Assembly (NCBI RefSeq): GCF_025847235.1
Contig: NZ_JAOZEW010000004.1
Coordinates: forward strand, 124,001 to 188,000
DNA from: Flavobacterium shii
GTDB taxonomy: Bacteria; Bacteroidota; Bacteroidia; Flavobacteriales; Flavobacteriaceae
Direction: 5' to 3'
Length of the DNA stretch: 64,000 bases
Position numbers and translations under genes: made by a program. The notes beneath the pieces are model-generated. The model saw nothing but the letters and a program-made list of their open reading frames with translations, did no database searches and had not been told where the DNA came from. The stretch's first letter is position 1. Each line of letters opens with the position of its first letter. Shown piece by piece: positions 52,185-61,089 of the stretch.

Positions 52185-52529
52185 ATGCCACATTTTGTAA
52201 TTGACTGCTCCGAAAATATAGTGCGATTAAAATCTCCAAAAGATATAATGCAAGAAGTCTTTGACTCGGCTGAGTCAACAGGTTTATTTGATGCTATAGA
52301 AATTAAAGTTCGGATAAATCCTTTTACGTATTACAATAACGGAAATACTCAGGAAGATTTCATTCATGTTTTTGGTTACATAATGGAAGGCAGAACCACA
52401 GAACAAAAGAGCAATCTTTCAAGAGCAATTATAACTAAGCTAAAGACATTATTTCCAGATGTTCCCGTATTATCGATAAACATAAAAGATTTCGAAAAAT
52501 CTACTTATTGTAATAAAGCAATGGTTTAA
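52185..52529 (+). CDS. 5-carboxymethyl-2-hydroxymuconate isomerase-like tautomerase
   Basis: Tautomerase-fold protein of 114 aa. The start MPHFVIDCSENI is characteristic of the CHMI family, in which the processed Pro (residue 2 here) is the catalytic base. KVRINPFTYYNNG and FIHVFGYIMEGRTTEQKSNLSRAI are family stretches. CHMI belongs to homoprotocatechuate breakdown, but no other genes of that route are nearby, so this may be a stand-alone tautomerase with another role. It has its own promoter motif and terminator. Confidence 0.85.
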   Translation: MPHFVIDCSENIVRLKSPKDIMQEVFDSAESTGLFDAIEIKVRINPFTYYNNGNTQEDFIHVFGYIMEGRTTEQKSNLSRAIITKLKTLFPDVPVLSINIKDFEKSTYCNKAMV

Positions 52530-52539
52530 TTTTTATTTG

Positions 52540-52590
52540 AACCATTAAGAGAATAAAAAAATAAGTTTTTATCTCTTAATGGTTTATATT
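52540..52590 (+). terminator. Terminator-like hairpin after the CHMI-like gene
   Basis: AACCATTAAGAGA (52540-52552) pairs with TCTCTTAATGGTT (52572-52584). It belongs to the CTTAATGGT hairpin family also seen in the inverted repeat arms. A degenerate piece of the 55-bp element (ACTTTGCGCTCTTTGCTGTT) lies at about 52676-52695. Confidence 0.65.
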
Positions 52591-52819
52591 TTTCCACAGA
52601 TCTAAGGGATTGAAAAAGATTTAGCTACGAATTGACTAATTTCACAAAATCATTTACTGTTAAACAAACTCCAGAACTTTGCGCTCTTTGCTGTTAATTT
52701 TCTTAGGTTAATTTTTCATTGTTTTAAAATAGAATAGAATTAAATCCGTTTAATCCGTGTTATCAGCGTTCAATTATATACAACACAAGAACTAACAATT
52801 AATAACTAACAATTGATAA

Positions 52820-55078
52820 TTACTTCAAGATTGGCGCTGCAAGACAACTCTCCGGAATGTCAAATGCATTTACCAATGAAACGGCATCGGGTCTTATATC
52901 CCAACAAAGCTGATTGACCATTTTACGGATAGCTTTCGTTTTCACGGCTTCCATATATCCGTCTTCCAGATACCAACCTTTATTTTTCTCGATTTGGGCA
53001 AGTGCGTATAATTGACATAATTTGGATAAAATCTCTTTTACTTCTTTGTCTTTAATAGCTTCTATTGCAACCTGAAACTGTTCCAAAACAATTCTCTCGA
53101 GATATGCCTGAGCCACGTCGATCATTTGGTGTTGCACAACATTAAATGCATCATAAGCATCCATCCCACTATCGATGAGCTTTTTTATTCGCTTTGCAGC
53201 AGATGCCAAAGTTGTTTTTTCTCTGTGCAAAAATGCTTGTAAGTGAAATTCATTGTCAAGCAAATGAGCATCATCTGTTTTACGGGTTGCAATTGGATTT
53301 TTTTCTGAAATTGCAGACATAGCATTTTCATAAACATAATTGATTATTCCCATTGCTCCCATTTCTCCAAATGATTTTCTGAATTCTGATAAACGATTTT
53401 TAGCAACCAATTGCATCAATACCGTATTATCACCTTCAAAAGTGGTGTAAATTTCAGTATCATTTTTTAAGGCATCAATTCTATTTTCAGACAAATACCC
53501 TTTTCCTCCACAAGCTTCACGACATTCCTGCAATATATCTCTTGTGCTCCAAGTCGAATAAGATTTCATTCCTGCTGCAAGTGCTTCGATTTCCTGCATT
53601 TCGGATTCCTTTTTGTTCAGAAAACGATTCGTAAGGTATTGCAAAGCAAAATGTACTGCATATGTTTTTGCCAGCTGCGGAATCAATCGACGTTGATGCA
53701 TGCGATAGTTTAAAATCGGAACTTCAGAGCCACCTTCTGGTCCAAATTGTCTGCGTTGGTCACTATATCTAATTGTTATTGCCAAACCCGATTTGGCTGC
53801 AGCCAATGCCGAACGTGGAATCCCGATTCGACCTCCTACTAAAGTTCCCAGCATAGTAAAGAAACGTCGATTATCACTCGGAATAGGGCTTTCGAACTCC
53901 CCTTTTTCACTTACCGAAGCAAACCTGTCCAGCATATTCTCTTTTGGAATAACAACATTATTAAAGCTTATTGTTCCATTATCTACACCATTTAATCCCA
54001 TTTTATGTCCGCAATCACCAATAGTAACGCCTTTTATATTAGCACCGTTTGTATCTCTTAAAGGCACAACAAATGCGTTTACGCCATAATCAACATCATT
54101 GATGATTAGTTTTGCGAATACAGTTGCCATTTGCCCGTGTACGGCTGCATTACCAATGTATTCTTTTTGCGCATTTTTATTCGGTGTATGAATAGTAAAT
54201 GTTTTGTCATCATGATTGTAAGTTGCAGTGGTTTCAAGCCCCTTAACATTCGAACCATGGTGTGTTTCGGTCATTGCAAAACAACCGGGTAATTTTAGGG
54301 AACCAATATCTTTTAAATATTTGCTATAATGTTTTTCTGTTCCCAGTGATTGTACGCTCATCCCCCAAAGTCCGAATTGGACACCAAACTTTATCACTAA
54401 ACTTAAATCGTGATAACTCAGTGTTTCCATAATGGCAAAATAATCGGCTATGTTTTCCCCTCCGCCATATTGCTTAGGATATGCCATATTGCCAAGATTT
54501 TCTTTGGCAAGGATTTTACACCATTCGTATACTTTTTGGCGATAAACATTAATATCTGTAGAAGTTTCATATGCAAACTCGGGTTTGCTTATAACCGATT
54601 TTACTTTTTTTATAATAGCCGCTTGTTTTCCGTCGAGAATTTCGGTCAGTATTGTGGTATCAAAACTACTATCCGTTTTATAATTAGACGTAAGAGAAGT
54701 TGCCTTTTTCTTAAAAGAACCTATAGCTTCTTCTCCAAAAACACCTAGATCATTCTCTAGTTTTGCAAAAACAGGCTCAAGATCTTTTATATTTTTATCA
54801 TCACCAGAAAGCGCAACTACAATATCAAATATAGATTTAACAGACCTTTTGTCCTGAATACTTTTTTCTATTTCAAGCTTCCATTTTGTAAGTTGCTCTC
54901 TTGAAGGAGGTGTCGAAATATCTATTTTAGAAAGTAATTCTTCTTGTTCATCTTTGGAAAGCCAATTTTGAGAACGAATAAATTCTTGCAAAGTAACGAA
55001 CTCTTTTTGTGTTAAAAGGTCATCCGACCAAACAAGATAAAAAAGAGGTATAAAGGATTTGAGTCTTGAATTTTCCAT
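52820..55078 (-). CDS. Large acyl-CoA dehydrogenase/oxidase family protein
   Basis: Flavoprotein of 752 aa for fatty acid oxidation. Residues about 150-580 hold the acyl-CoA dehydrogenase core: CFAMTETHHGSNVKGLET (flavin/substrate site), SDQRRQFGPEGGSEVPILNYR, CREACGGKGYLSENRID and IYTTFEGDNTVLMQL with the catalytic-type Glu. The protein is far longer than a standard 380-aa dehydrogenase. Its N-terminal 140 residues and C-terminal 170 residues match the acyl-CoA-oxidase-like layout found in many Flavobacteriia. It is monocistronic as far as can be seen. A 128-bp gap to the SDR gene upstream shows no promoter motif. Confidence 0.88.
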   Translation of the reverse strand: MENSRLKSFIPLFYLVWSDDLLTQKEFVTLQEFIRSQNWLSKDEQEELLSKIDISTPPSREQLTKWKLEIEKSIQDKRSVKSIFDIVVALSGDDKNIKDLEPVFAKLENDLGVFGEEAIGSFKKKATSLTSNYKTDSSFDTTILTEILDGKQAAIIKKVKSVISKPEFAYETSTDINVYRQKVYEWCKILAKENLGNMAYPKQYGGGENIADYFAIMETLSYHDLSLVIKFGVQFGLWGMSVQSLGTEKHYSKYLKDIGSLKLPGCFAMTETHHGSNVKGLETTATYNHDDKTFTIHTPNKNAQKEYIGNAAVHGQMATVFAKLIINDVDYGVNAFVVPLRDTNGANIKGVTIGDCGHKMGLNGVDNGTISFNNVVIPKENMLDRFASVSEKGEFESPIPSDNRRFFTMLGTLVGGRIGIPRSALAAAKSGLAITIRYSDQRRQFGPEGGSEVPILNYRMHQRRLIPQLAKTYAVHFALQYLTNRFLNKKESEMQEIEALAAGMKSYSTWSTRDILQECREACGGKGYLSENRIDALKNDTEIYTTFEGDNTVLMQLVAKNRLSEFRKSFGEMGAMGIINYVYENAMSAISEKNPIATRKTDDAHLLDNEFHLQAFLHREKTTLASAAKRIKKLIDSGMDAYDAFNVVQHQMIDVAQAYLERIVLEQFQVAIEAIKDKEVKEILSKLCQLYALAQIEKNKGWYLEDGYMEAVKTKAIRKMVNQLCWDIRPDAVSLVNAFDIPESCLAAPILK

Positions 55079-55205
55079 AGTAAGCTTAATTTTTAACTTT
55101 GGTTAAATTAATAAATTATACTGACTAAAGTGCGTTAACAATGTCATAATAAATTTTGGTAAGTGATTTTGGTTAAATAAAAAAGTTTTTTTTCTATTTA
55201 ATATT

Positions 55206-55994
55206 TCAACCATTTACTTTTCCATTCATCATTCCGCTAACAATATTAATCACCATTTTTCTAGGTAACAATCTTGGTAAAAAAGATTGCAAATAATTTA
55301 CAGCTCCAACTATTTTAAAGCTTTTATTTTTTAATACTGCTGCGATTCCTTGTCTTGCAACAGTTTCTGGAGTATCGGCAGCCATGCCTTTAGTGTTTGC
55401 TTTTGCAATCGATTGAAAACCTGTGGTAGTATTACCCGGGCAAAGTGCTGTAATAGTAACTCCACGCTTAGAATATTCTCCATATAACGCCTCAGAGAAA
55501 TTCAATACAAATGATTTGCTCGCACAATATGTTGCTACATATGGACATGGCTGTAATGCTCCTGTTGAAGCCACATTTATGATTCCGCAATCCCCCTTTT
55601 TCAACATATCCGGCAATACAAGATGGCATAATTTCACAAGGGCATTAACGTTTATTTCAATCATTTCATCATAATCTTCCATACTCTCGTCCAGAAAATT
55701 CACCCATTTACCAAACCCTGCGTTGTTAACCAACAAATCAACCGATAATCCGGCTTGTTTTATTTGATTGTATAATTTTTGTGGGGTTTCTTTTTGCAAA
55801 AGATCACCTGTAAATACAGTTACTTTTACATTATATTCATTGGAAATTTTTCTGGCTAAGACTTGTAATTTATCTTCAGATCGAGCCGTTAGTATAAGAT
55901 TTGCTCCTTGTTTTGCTAATTCATAAGCAAATGCTTCGCCAATACCAGATGATGCTCCGGTAATAAATGCTGTTTTGTTTTTTATCGTTTTCAT
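55206..55994 (-). CDS. Short-chain dehydrogenase/reductase
   Basis: NAD(P)-dependent oxidoreductase of 262 aa. I start at ATG 55994 (MKTIKNKTAFITGASSGIGEA) with AAAGAA before it. The nucleotide motif TGASSGIG spans 12-19, NNAG lies at 90-93, and the catalytic Ser143, Tyr156 and Lys160 (YCASK) are present. The hydrophobic C-terminal segment (VGAVNYLQSFLPRLLPRKMVINI) resembles the DltE/YqjQ-type SDRs. Substrate unknown. It lies 60 bp downstream of a Crp/Fnr-type regulator gene in the same direction, which may control it. Confidence 0.9.
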   Translation of the reverse strand: MKTIKNKTAFITGASSGIGEAFAYELAKQGANLILTARSEDKLQVLARKISNEYNVKVTVFTGDLLQKETPQKLYNQIKQAGLSVDLLVNNAGFGKWVNFLDESMEDYDEMIEINVNALVKLCHLVLPDMLKKGDCGIINVASTGALQPCPYVATYCASKSFVLNFSEALYGEYSKRGVTITALCPGNTTTGFQSIAKANTKGMAADTPETVARQGIAAVLKNKSFKIVGAVNYLQSFLPRLLPRKMVINIVSGMMNGKVNG

Positions 55995-56054
55995 TTCTTT
56001 AATTATTTCTGATACAAAATTCAGTAATAACCAAAACAATCTACTTGATGTATG

Positions 56055-56627
56055 TTAGGAAATGATTTGTTTTCGAATTCGGCTTAAACTTTCGGGTTTA
56101 ATTCCTATAAACGACGCTATATATTGTAGTGGAACATTTTGTATCATAGCAGGATTATCTTTTAAAATTTTGAGATATCGTTTTTCGGCAGATAATGCAA
56201 TGATATCATTCGTTCTTTGCTCATTATAAATTAAAGATTTTTCATAAATAATTCTGGCAAAGTCAGCCCACTTTTGGCTTTTATGGCATAATGCATCAAA
56301 ATCTTTTTTTGTAATTCGTAATACTTCACAGGCTGTAATGCACTCGATATTGTCCAATGCAGGAGTTCCTGTGATAAAACTATTAAAAGAAGTAATAAAA
56401 CCCGAAGGGCAATTAATATGTGTAGTTACCTGATCTCCATTTTGATTATAAAAAACCCTCATAAAACCAGAATTAATAAAATATAAATATTGAGCTACTT
56501 TATTTTCTTTCTCCAAAATTTCTCCTTTACTACAATTTACAGGTTCAAAGAAATTTTCGACCAGGATAGTATCCGAATTATCAATTGCAATAATCTCTGC
56601 TACAAGCTCAAGTAGTTTAGTATACAT
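56055..56627 (-). CDS. Crp/Fnr-family transcriptional regulator
   Basis: Regulator of 190 aa. I start at ATG 56627 (MYTKLLELVAEIIAIDNSD) because the upstream extension is not family-like. The N-terminal cyclic-nucleotide-binding-type beta-roll (EILEKENKVAQYLYFINSGFMRVFY) lacks the cAMP-binding RS motif and has no Fnr cysteine cluster. The C-terminal HTH is LQYIASFIGIKPESLSRIRKQI. This is the type common in Bacteroidota beside SDRs and other small enzymes. A possible -7 motif TAGCTTTG lies at 56700-56707 on the - strand. Confidence 0.88.
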   Translation of the reverse strand: MYTKLLELVAEIIAIDNSDTILVENFFEPVNCSKGEILEKENKVAQYLYFINSGFMRVFYNQNGDQVTTHINCPSGFITSFNSFITGTPALDNIECITACEVLRITKKDFDALCHKSQKWADFARIIYEKSLIYNEQRTNDIIALSAEKRYLKILKDNPAMIQNVPLQYIASFIGIKPESLSRIRKQIIS

Positions 56628-56811
56628 TATAAAAATTTGTTGATTTAATAAATTACTGTATAAGGTGGAAAGGTTCAGAGGGACAAAGGTTCTTAGGTTC
56701 AAAGCTAAAAAACTTTGCGAAAACCATTGTCTTTTCTGTGGTTATTTTTTTGTCAACATAGATCGCATAGACATACAGGAATACGTCTATGCGATAAGAC
56801 TTATATAAAAA

Positions 56812-58284
56812 TTATTCTGATTCTGGTATAGGTGCTACCGTTGGTAATGGTTCTGTCCCAGGTACAATTGGAACGATTTTCTTAATTGCGGGTATTTTTA
56901 ATGCTCCTCTTATCATTTCTTCTTTTGGAGCATATACTCTCAACATTATAGTAAAATCTCCTGCTGGTGTCGGTAGCCAATTCTTCTCTCTCATTTGTCC
57001 CGGATATGCTCTTTGAAAATAAATATCAATAGAACCATCTGCATTTTTATTTAATGGATCGCGGCTACCAATTGAAAATCGATTGATCTGACTTGCGATA
57101 AGGAAACCTTTAGCATCATACATTGTTAATGACCAAAAAGCATTGGTAAGCGGAATTTCGTCTTTATTAAAATGAATTACATATTTATTTGCTCCGTTGA
57201 ATTTTTCACCTTCTTCATCGACTTTACAAGTAGAATGTATAGCGTCTTGAGGAAGATTGGTCTCTAATCCTGCATACGAAACTACTGCTCTGTACTCGTA
57301 ATTGGTCCCAAATGCTCCTAATGTTATATCTATAGGACTCCATCCGTTTTCTAGCTGTGCTGTCTTTGCCTGAGCTTTATTCATTTCTTCCAGCATTTTA
57401 TCCGGAAGGGTTCGTAATATAGACTGAACAGAAGCATTAAAGGTGCTTAAATTAAATTTGGCTCCGGGTTTTACTCCAATCATAGCAAACTGTTTCATTG
57501 CTTCTGCATCTGCTGCTTTTGGTGGGTTATTAACCAATAACTGATTAACATAATTAAAAAATTCTCCAACTGGTATTTTCGAAACAATCTCGGTGGGTGT
57601 TCCCTTTGGAACCGATGAATCAAATTTTCCTTTAGGATCAATATAATCTGTAGTCCAACTGCTTAAAGGAACAAGTCTGAATTGACGTTGTAACTTATAA
57701 ACTTTTAATCCATCCATGTAACTATTTACCTGAATTCGACCAACGATACGTACCATATTAGTTGGAGATTTAAGTTCTTGCATTCCTATCGGCACAGGTT
57801 CATTAGATTTTGGTCCTGTTATCAAAAAATTTGCTGCAGTTGTTCCTGTAGTTCTTTTTCCCACAGAGGTAAAAACATTTGTATACGCATCAATTATAGA
57901 AAATTGGTAATATCTTCCATAAGTATCCGGAACAGAAAGTACCAAAGGTTCTTTGCGTAAATCAATCCAAGCCGAAGAAGAATAAGTATCGGCATTGGGG
58001 AATGTCTCATTTTTAAGGGTAACATCAGGAAATGCCGATTTATGACTAAACTGATTCATAGGCGCTCCCATACTATTCGCAACTTCTTTATTGGTTATTT
58101 GTCTGCGGGTAATATCCATTAAAACTAATGGTAACCCATACAAATAAGCAGCTTCGGCAGCTTTTACAATTGTGTTGTCATCTGTAGCAGTAGTTTCTTT
58201 TTTTGCATCACTCTCTTTTTGCTCGTCTTTCTTACAAGCAATAAATAAGCAAATTATTAAAAATGTTAAAGTAAAGTTCTTCAT
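56812..58284 (-). CDS. DUF1254/DUF1214 domain lipoprotein
   Basis: Exported protein of 490 aa with a lipoprotein signal (LFIAC, Cys17). DUF1254 occupies about 45-170 (AEAAYLYGLPLVLMDITRRQ; PDTYGRYYQFSIIDAYTNVF) and DUF1214 about 350-470 (YVIHFNKDEIPLTNAFWSLTMYDAKGFL; RAYPGQMREKNWLPTPAGDFTIMLRVYAP). The biochemical function is not known. It is apparently a single-gene unit with its own promoter motif. Confidence 0.88.
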   Translation of the reverse strand: MKNFTLTFLIICLFIACKKDEQKESDAKKETTATDDNTIVKAAEAAYLYGLPLVLMDITRRQITNKEVANSMGAPMNQFSHKSAFPDVTLKNETFPNADTYSSSAWIDLRKEPLVLSVPDTYGRYYQFSIIDAYTNVFTSVGKRTTGTTAANFLITGPKSNEPVPIGMQELKSPTNMVRIVGRIQVNSYMDGLKVYKLQRQFRLVPLSSWTTDYIDPKGKFDSSVPKGTPTEIVSKIPVGEFFNYVNQLLVNNPPKAADAEAMKQFAMIGVKPGAKFNLSTFNASVQSILRTLPDKMLEEMNKAQAKTAQLENGWSPIDITLGAFGTNYEYRAVVSYAGLETNLPQDAIHSTCKVDEEGEKFNGANKYVIHFNKDEIPLTNAFWSLTMYDAKGFLIASQINRFSIGSRDPLNKNADGSIDIYFQRAYPGQMREKNWLPTPAGDFTIMLRVYAPKEEMIRGALKIPAIKKIVPIVPGTEPLPTVAPIPESE

Positions 58285-58307
58285 AAATTTTGGGGTTTAA
58301 TACAAAG

Positions 58308-58315
58308 CAAAATTA
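58308..58315 (-). promoter_or_regulatory. Putative -7 promoter element of the DUF1254 gene
   Basis: TAATTTTG on the - strand fits TAnnTTTG, 24 bp upstream of the ATG at 58284. The rest of the gap to 58554 is AT-rich with nothing else recognised. Confidence 0.5.
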
Positions 58316-58547
58316 TATACTTTGTGATTAATAAATATTCTCAAAACATCAATTAATATATAAATATATGATGATAATGAAATTTGTTATGTGAGTAACC
58401 ATAATTAAAATTGGAAATTTCTTACAAGTTACACTTTATAATCAAATTCCCGAGCTTTAAAATTAATTTTTCTTTTTGACCTAACCTATTTAAACGTATG
58501 AAGTCTGTGCATTTTTTTGATTGCAATTTGACTTAGTAAATTTAAGC

Positions 58548-58581
58548 AAAAAAAATCCCGATTACATAATGCAATCGGGAT
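58548..58581 (-). terminator. Rho-independent terminator of the GH3 gene
   Basis: ATCCCGATT (58555-58563) pairs with AATCGGGAT (58573-58581). On the - strand the stem is followed by eight T residues, about 70 bp after the GH3 stop. Confidence 0.85.
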
Positions 58582-58649
58582 CATAGAAACTAACTAACCA
58601 ACCATTGAAGCCTTTATTATTACCAAGCTTCAAAAGCATCTTTAGTGAA

Positions 58650-60866
58650 CTATTTTAATATAAATTTCACTTTCGTTTTAATGTCTGTTGAAGAAGCTCC
58701 AATTAATGCCTCAAAATCTCCAGGTTCTGCAACCCAGTCATGTTTAACAGGGTCGAAAAAGCTTAACGCTGCTTTATCTACTGTAATCGAAACTATTTTC
58801 TCTTCTCCAGCTTTTAGGTTTACTTTTTCAAATCCTTTCAATTCTTTGATAGGGCGTGGCAAAGAAGATTTTAAATCACTTATGTACAACTGAACCGTTT
58901 CTGAACCGTCTCTTGTTCCTGTATTTTTAACTTTTACAGAGAAGGTTATTTTATCAGCAGCCGTTATTTCTTTTGCGTCAGCGGTAACTTTTCCATATTG
59001 GAAAGTTGTGTAGCTTAATCCATGTCCAAAACCAAACAAAGGTTTCACTTTTTGCTTATCTGCCCAACGGTATCCTACAAAAATACCTTCGTTATAAGTA
59101 ACCTCATTACCTCCCGGGAATTCACCCAAAGCATGCGCTCCGTTATCTTTTAATTTTACTGGGAAAGTAAATGGTAATTTTCCAGATGGGTTAATATCTC
59201 CAACTAAAACTGCTGCCAAAGCATTACCAGTTTCCGATCCTAAAAACCATCCTTGTACAATTCCCGGTACTTCATTTACCCATGGCATTGCTACAGCATT
59301 ACCTGAGATATTAATGAATACAAGGTTTTTATTTGCTTTAAGCAATTCGGTTACAATTTTATCCTGATTGTATGGAAGCTCTAAACTTAAACGGTCTACT
59401 CCTTCTGCATCTTGATGATTACTTTTGTTCAATCCACCGATAAACAATACAACATCGGCTTTCTTGGCAACATCAATTGCCTCTGCCAATAATTGTTCTG
59501 CCGAACGTTTCTCTGATAAATCTTGTCCAGAAGCAACTCCGTTATAACTACTTTCTGCATCACCTACATATCCACGAGCATAGATAATTTCGGCTTGTGT
59601 ACCAATTCTTTTCTTTAATCCATCAAGTGGAGAAATTTCATATTTTGCTTTTAATGATGAACTACCACCACCTACAGTCATCATCTTGATTGCATTTTCT
59701 CCAATTACTGCAATTTTCTTAGTTTTATTAAGGTTAATTGGCAATATATTGTTTTTGTTTTGCAACAAAACGATTCCTTCTTCGGCAATTTTACGACCAG
59801 CAAGACCGTGTTCCTCTGTTCCAAACGAACCGTATGGTCTGTTTTTATCCATTGTAGTAAGGAAAGCCAATCGAAGTATGTTACGTATTTTTTGATCTAA
59901 TTCTTTGGTTCCTACTTGTCCTGATTTAATTAAATCATAATATGGTTTTGCCAAATAATAGTTATCATAAGCATTTTTTGTACCTGCAGATAAACCATTT
60001 GTCCAAGTTCCAAATTCCATGTCCAGACCATTTGTAATTGCCTGACGCGTATTGCTAACTCCTCCCCAATCGGCAACAACAGCACCTTTAAATCCCCATT
60101 CTCCTCGAAGAATATCATTTAACAAATACTCATTGTGGCAGTTAGGTTGTTCTTTGTATTTATTATAAGACCCCATAATTGTCCAGGCATCTCCTTCTTG
60201 AACAGCTGCTTTAAATGCTGGTAGATAGATTTCGTACAAAGCACGATCATCTACATTTACGTTTACAGTATGACGATTTGTTTCTTGATTGTTTAATGCA
60301 AAATGTTTCACACAAGCCGCTACTCCGTTTGCCTGAACACCTTTAATATAAGGCACAACCATCTTTGCAGCCAAGAAAGGATCTTCTCCCATGTATTCAA
60401 AATTACGTCCGTTAAGCGGAGATCTGTAAATATTTACTCCAGGTCCTAATAAAACAGTCTTATTGCGGTAACGTGCTTCCTCACCTATTGATTTGCCATA
60501 TAATGAAGACATTTCTTTGTTCCAGGTTGCTGCAAGAGCTGTAAGTGCTGGAAAAGCAATACAAGAATCGTTCGTCCATCCTGCTTGGTCCCATTCGTCC
60601 CATAAAACCTCTGGGCGAATACCATGAGGACCATCGGTCATCCAAAATTCAGGAATCCCTAAACGTGGAACTCCAGGCGAACTAAATTTTGATTGCGCAT
60701 GAACCATTGCTATTTTTTCTTCTAATGTCATTCGTGCAAGCGCATCCTCGACACGTTCCTGAATAGGCTTTTTATCATCCAGATAAACTGGTACTTTATT
60801 CTGCGCATTCACTCCGAATGAACCTAATATAAGTAAAACAACAACTGCTTTAATGTTTTTAAACAT
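58650..60866 (-). CDS. GH3 beta-glucosidase family hydrolase, secreted
   Basis: Exported retaining glycosidase of 738 aa (signal peptide ending FGVNAQ). First domain TIM barrel: RMTLEEKIAMVHAQ, PEFWMTDGPHGIR, VAACVKHFALNNQETNR and nucleophile Asp266 in VVADWGGVSNT. Second alpha/beta sandwich domain with KIAVIGENAIKMMTVGGGSSSLK. A C-terminal fibronectin III-like domain at about 655-725 has SVKVKNTGTRDGSETVQLYI. Likely acts on beta-glucosides or beta-xylosides. A TPR/DUF6377 regulator gene lies 223 bp upstream in the same direction, and it has its own terminator. Confidence 0.93.
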   Translation of the reverse strand: MFKNIKAVVVLLILGSFGVNAQNKVPVYLDDKKPIQERVEDALARMTLEEKIAMVHAQSKFSSPGVPRLGIPEFWMTDGPHGIRPEVLWDEWDQAGWTNDSCIAFPALTALAATWNKEMSSLYGKSIGEEARYRNKTVLLGPGVNIYRSPLNGRNFEYMGEDPFLAAKMVVPYIKGVQANGVAACVKHFALNNQETNRHTVNVNVDDRALYEIYLPAFKAAVQEGDAWTIMGSYNKYKEQPNCHNEYLLNDILRGEWGFKGAVVADWGGVSNTRQAITNGLDMEFGTWTNGLSAGTKNAYDNYYLAKPYYDLIKSGQVGTKELDQKIRNILRLAFLTTMDKNRPYGSFGTEEHGLAGRKIAEEGIVLLQNKNNILPINLNKTKKIAVIGENAIKMMTVGGGSSSLKAKYEISPLDGLKKRIGTQAEIIYARGYVGDAESSYNGVASGQDLSEKRSAEQLLAEAIDVAKKADVVLFIGGLNKSNHQDAEGVDRLSLELPYNQDKIVTELLKANKNLVFINISGNAVAMPWVNEVPGIVQGWFLGSETGNALAAVLVGDINPSGKLPFTFPVKLKDNGAHALGEFPGGNEVTYNEGIFVGYRWADKQKVKPLFGFGHGLSYTTFQYGKVTADAKEITAADKITFSVKVKNTGTRDGSETVQLYISDLKSSLPRPIKELKGFEKVNLKAGEEKIVSITVDKAALSFFDPVKHDWVAEPGDFEALIGASSTDIKTKVKFILK

Positions 60867-61089
60867 AACTACTTACTTTATTAATAAAATTGTTTTTTTA
60901 TATAATTACAGAACCTGCATAACTCATAATCCAGAATTAAATGCCAATAATTATATTGTAAAGCTAAAACGTTATAGTTTACATAAAAGCACCTATTATA
61001 CAAAAGTAGTAGCTAAAAAACCCAAAGAACTGAACTACAAATACTTAACAATTAAAAATAGATAAAAAAAGTAGTGAAATTGAAATAAA
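60867..61089. other. Intergenic region between the regulator and GH3 genes
   Basis: AT-rich region with no gene. TACTTTTG on the - strand at 61008-61001 fits TAnnTTTG and could be the GH3 promoter with a leader of about 130 nt, but no -33 motif is at the right distance. A 70-codon + strand open frame here has no family features. Confidence 0.35.

Noticed and set aside
60853-61065. 70-codon + strand open frame between the GH3 and DUF6377 genes
   Set aside because: Overlaps the GH3 start, has no family features, and lies in AT-rich sequence where such frames arise by chance.
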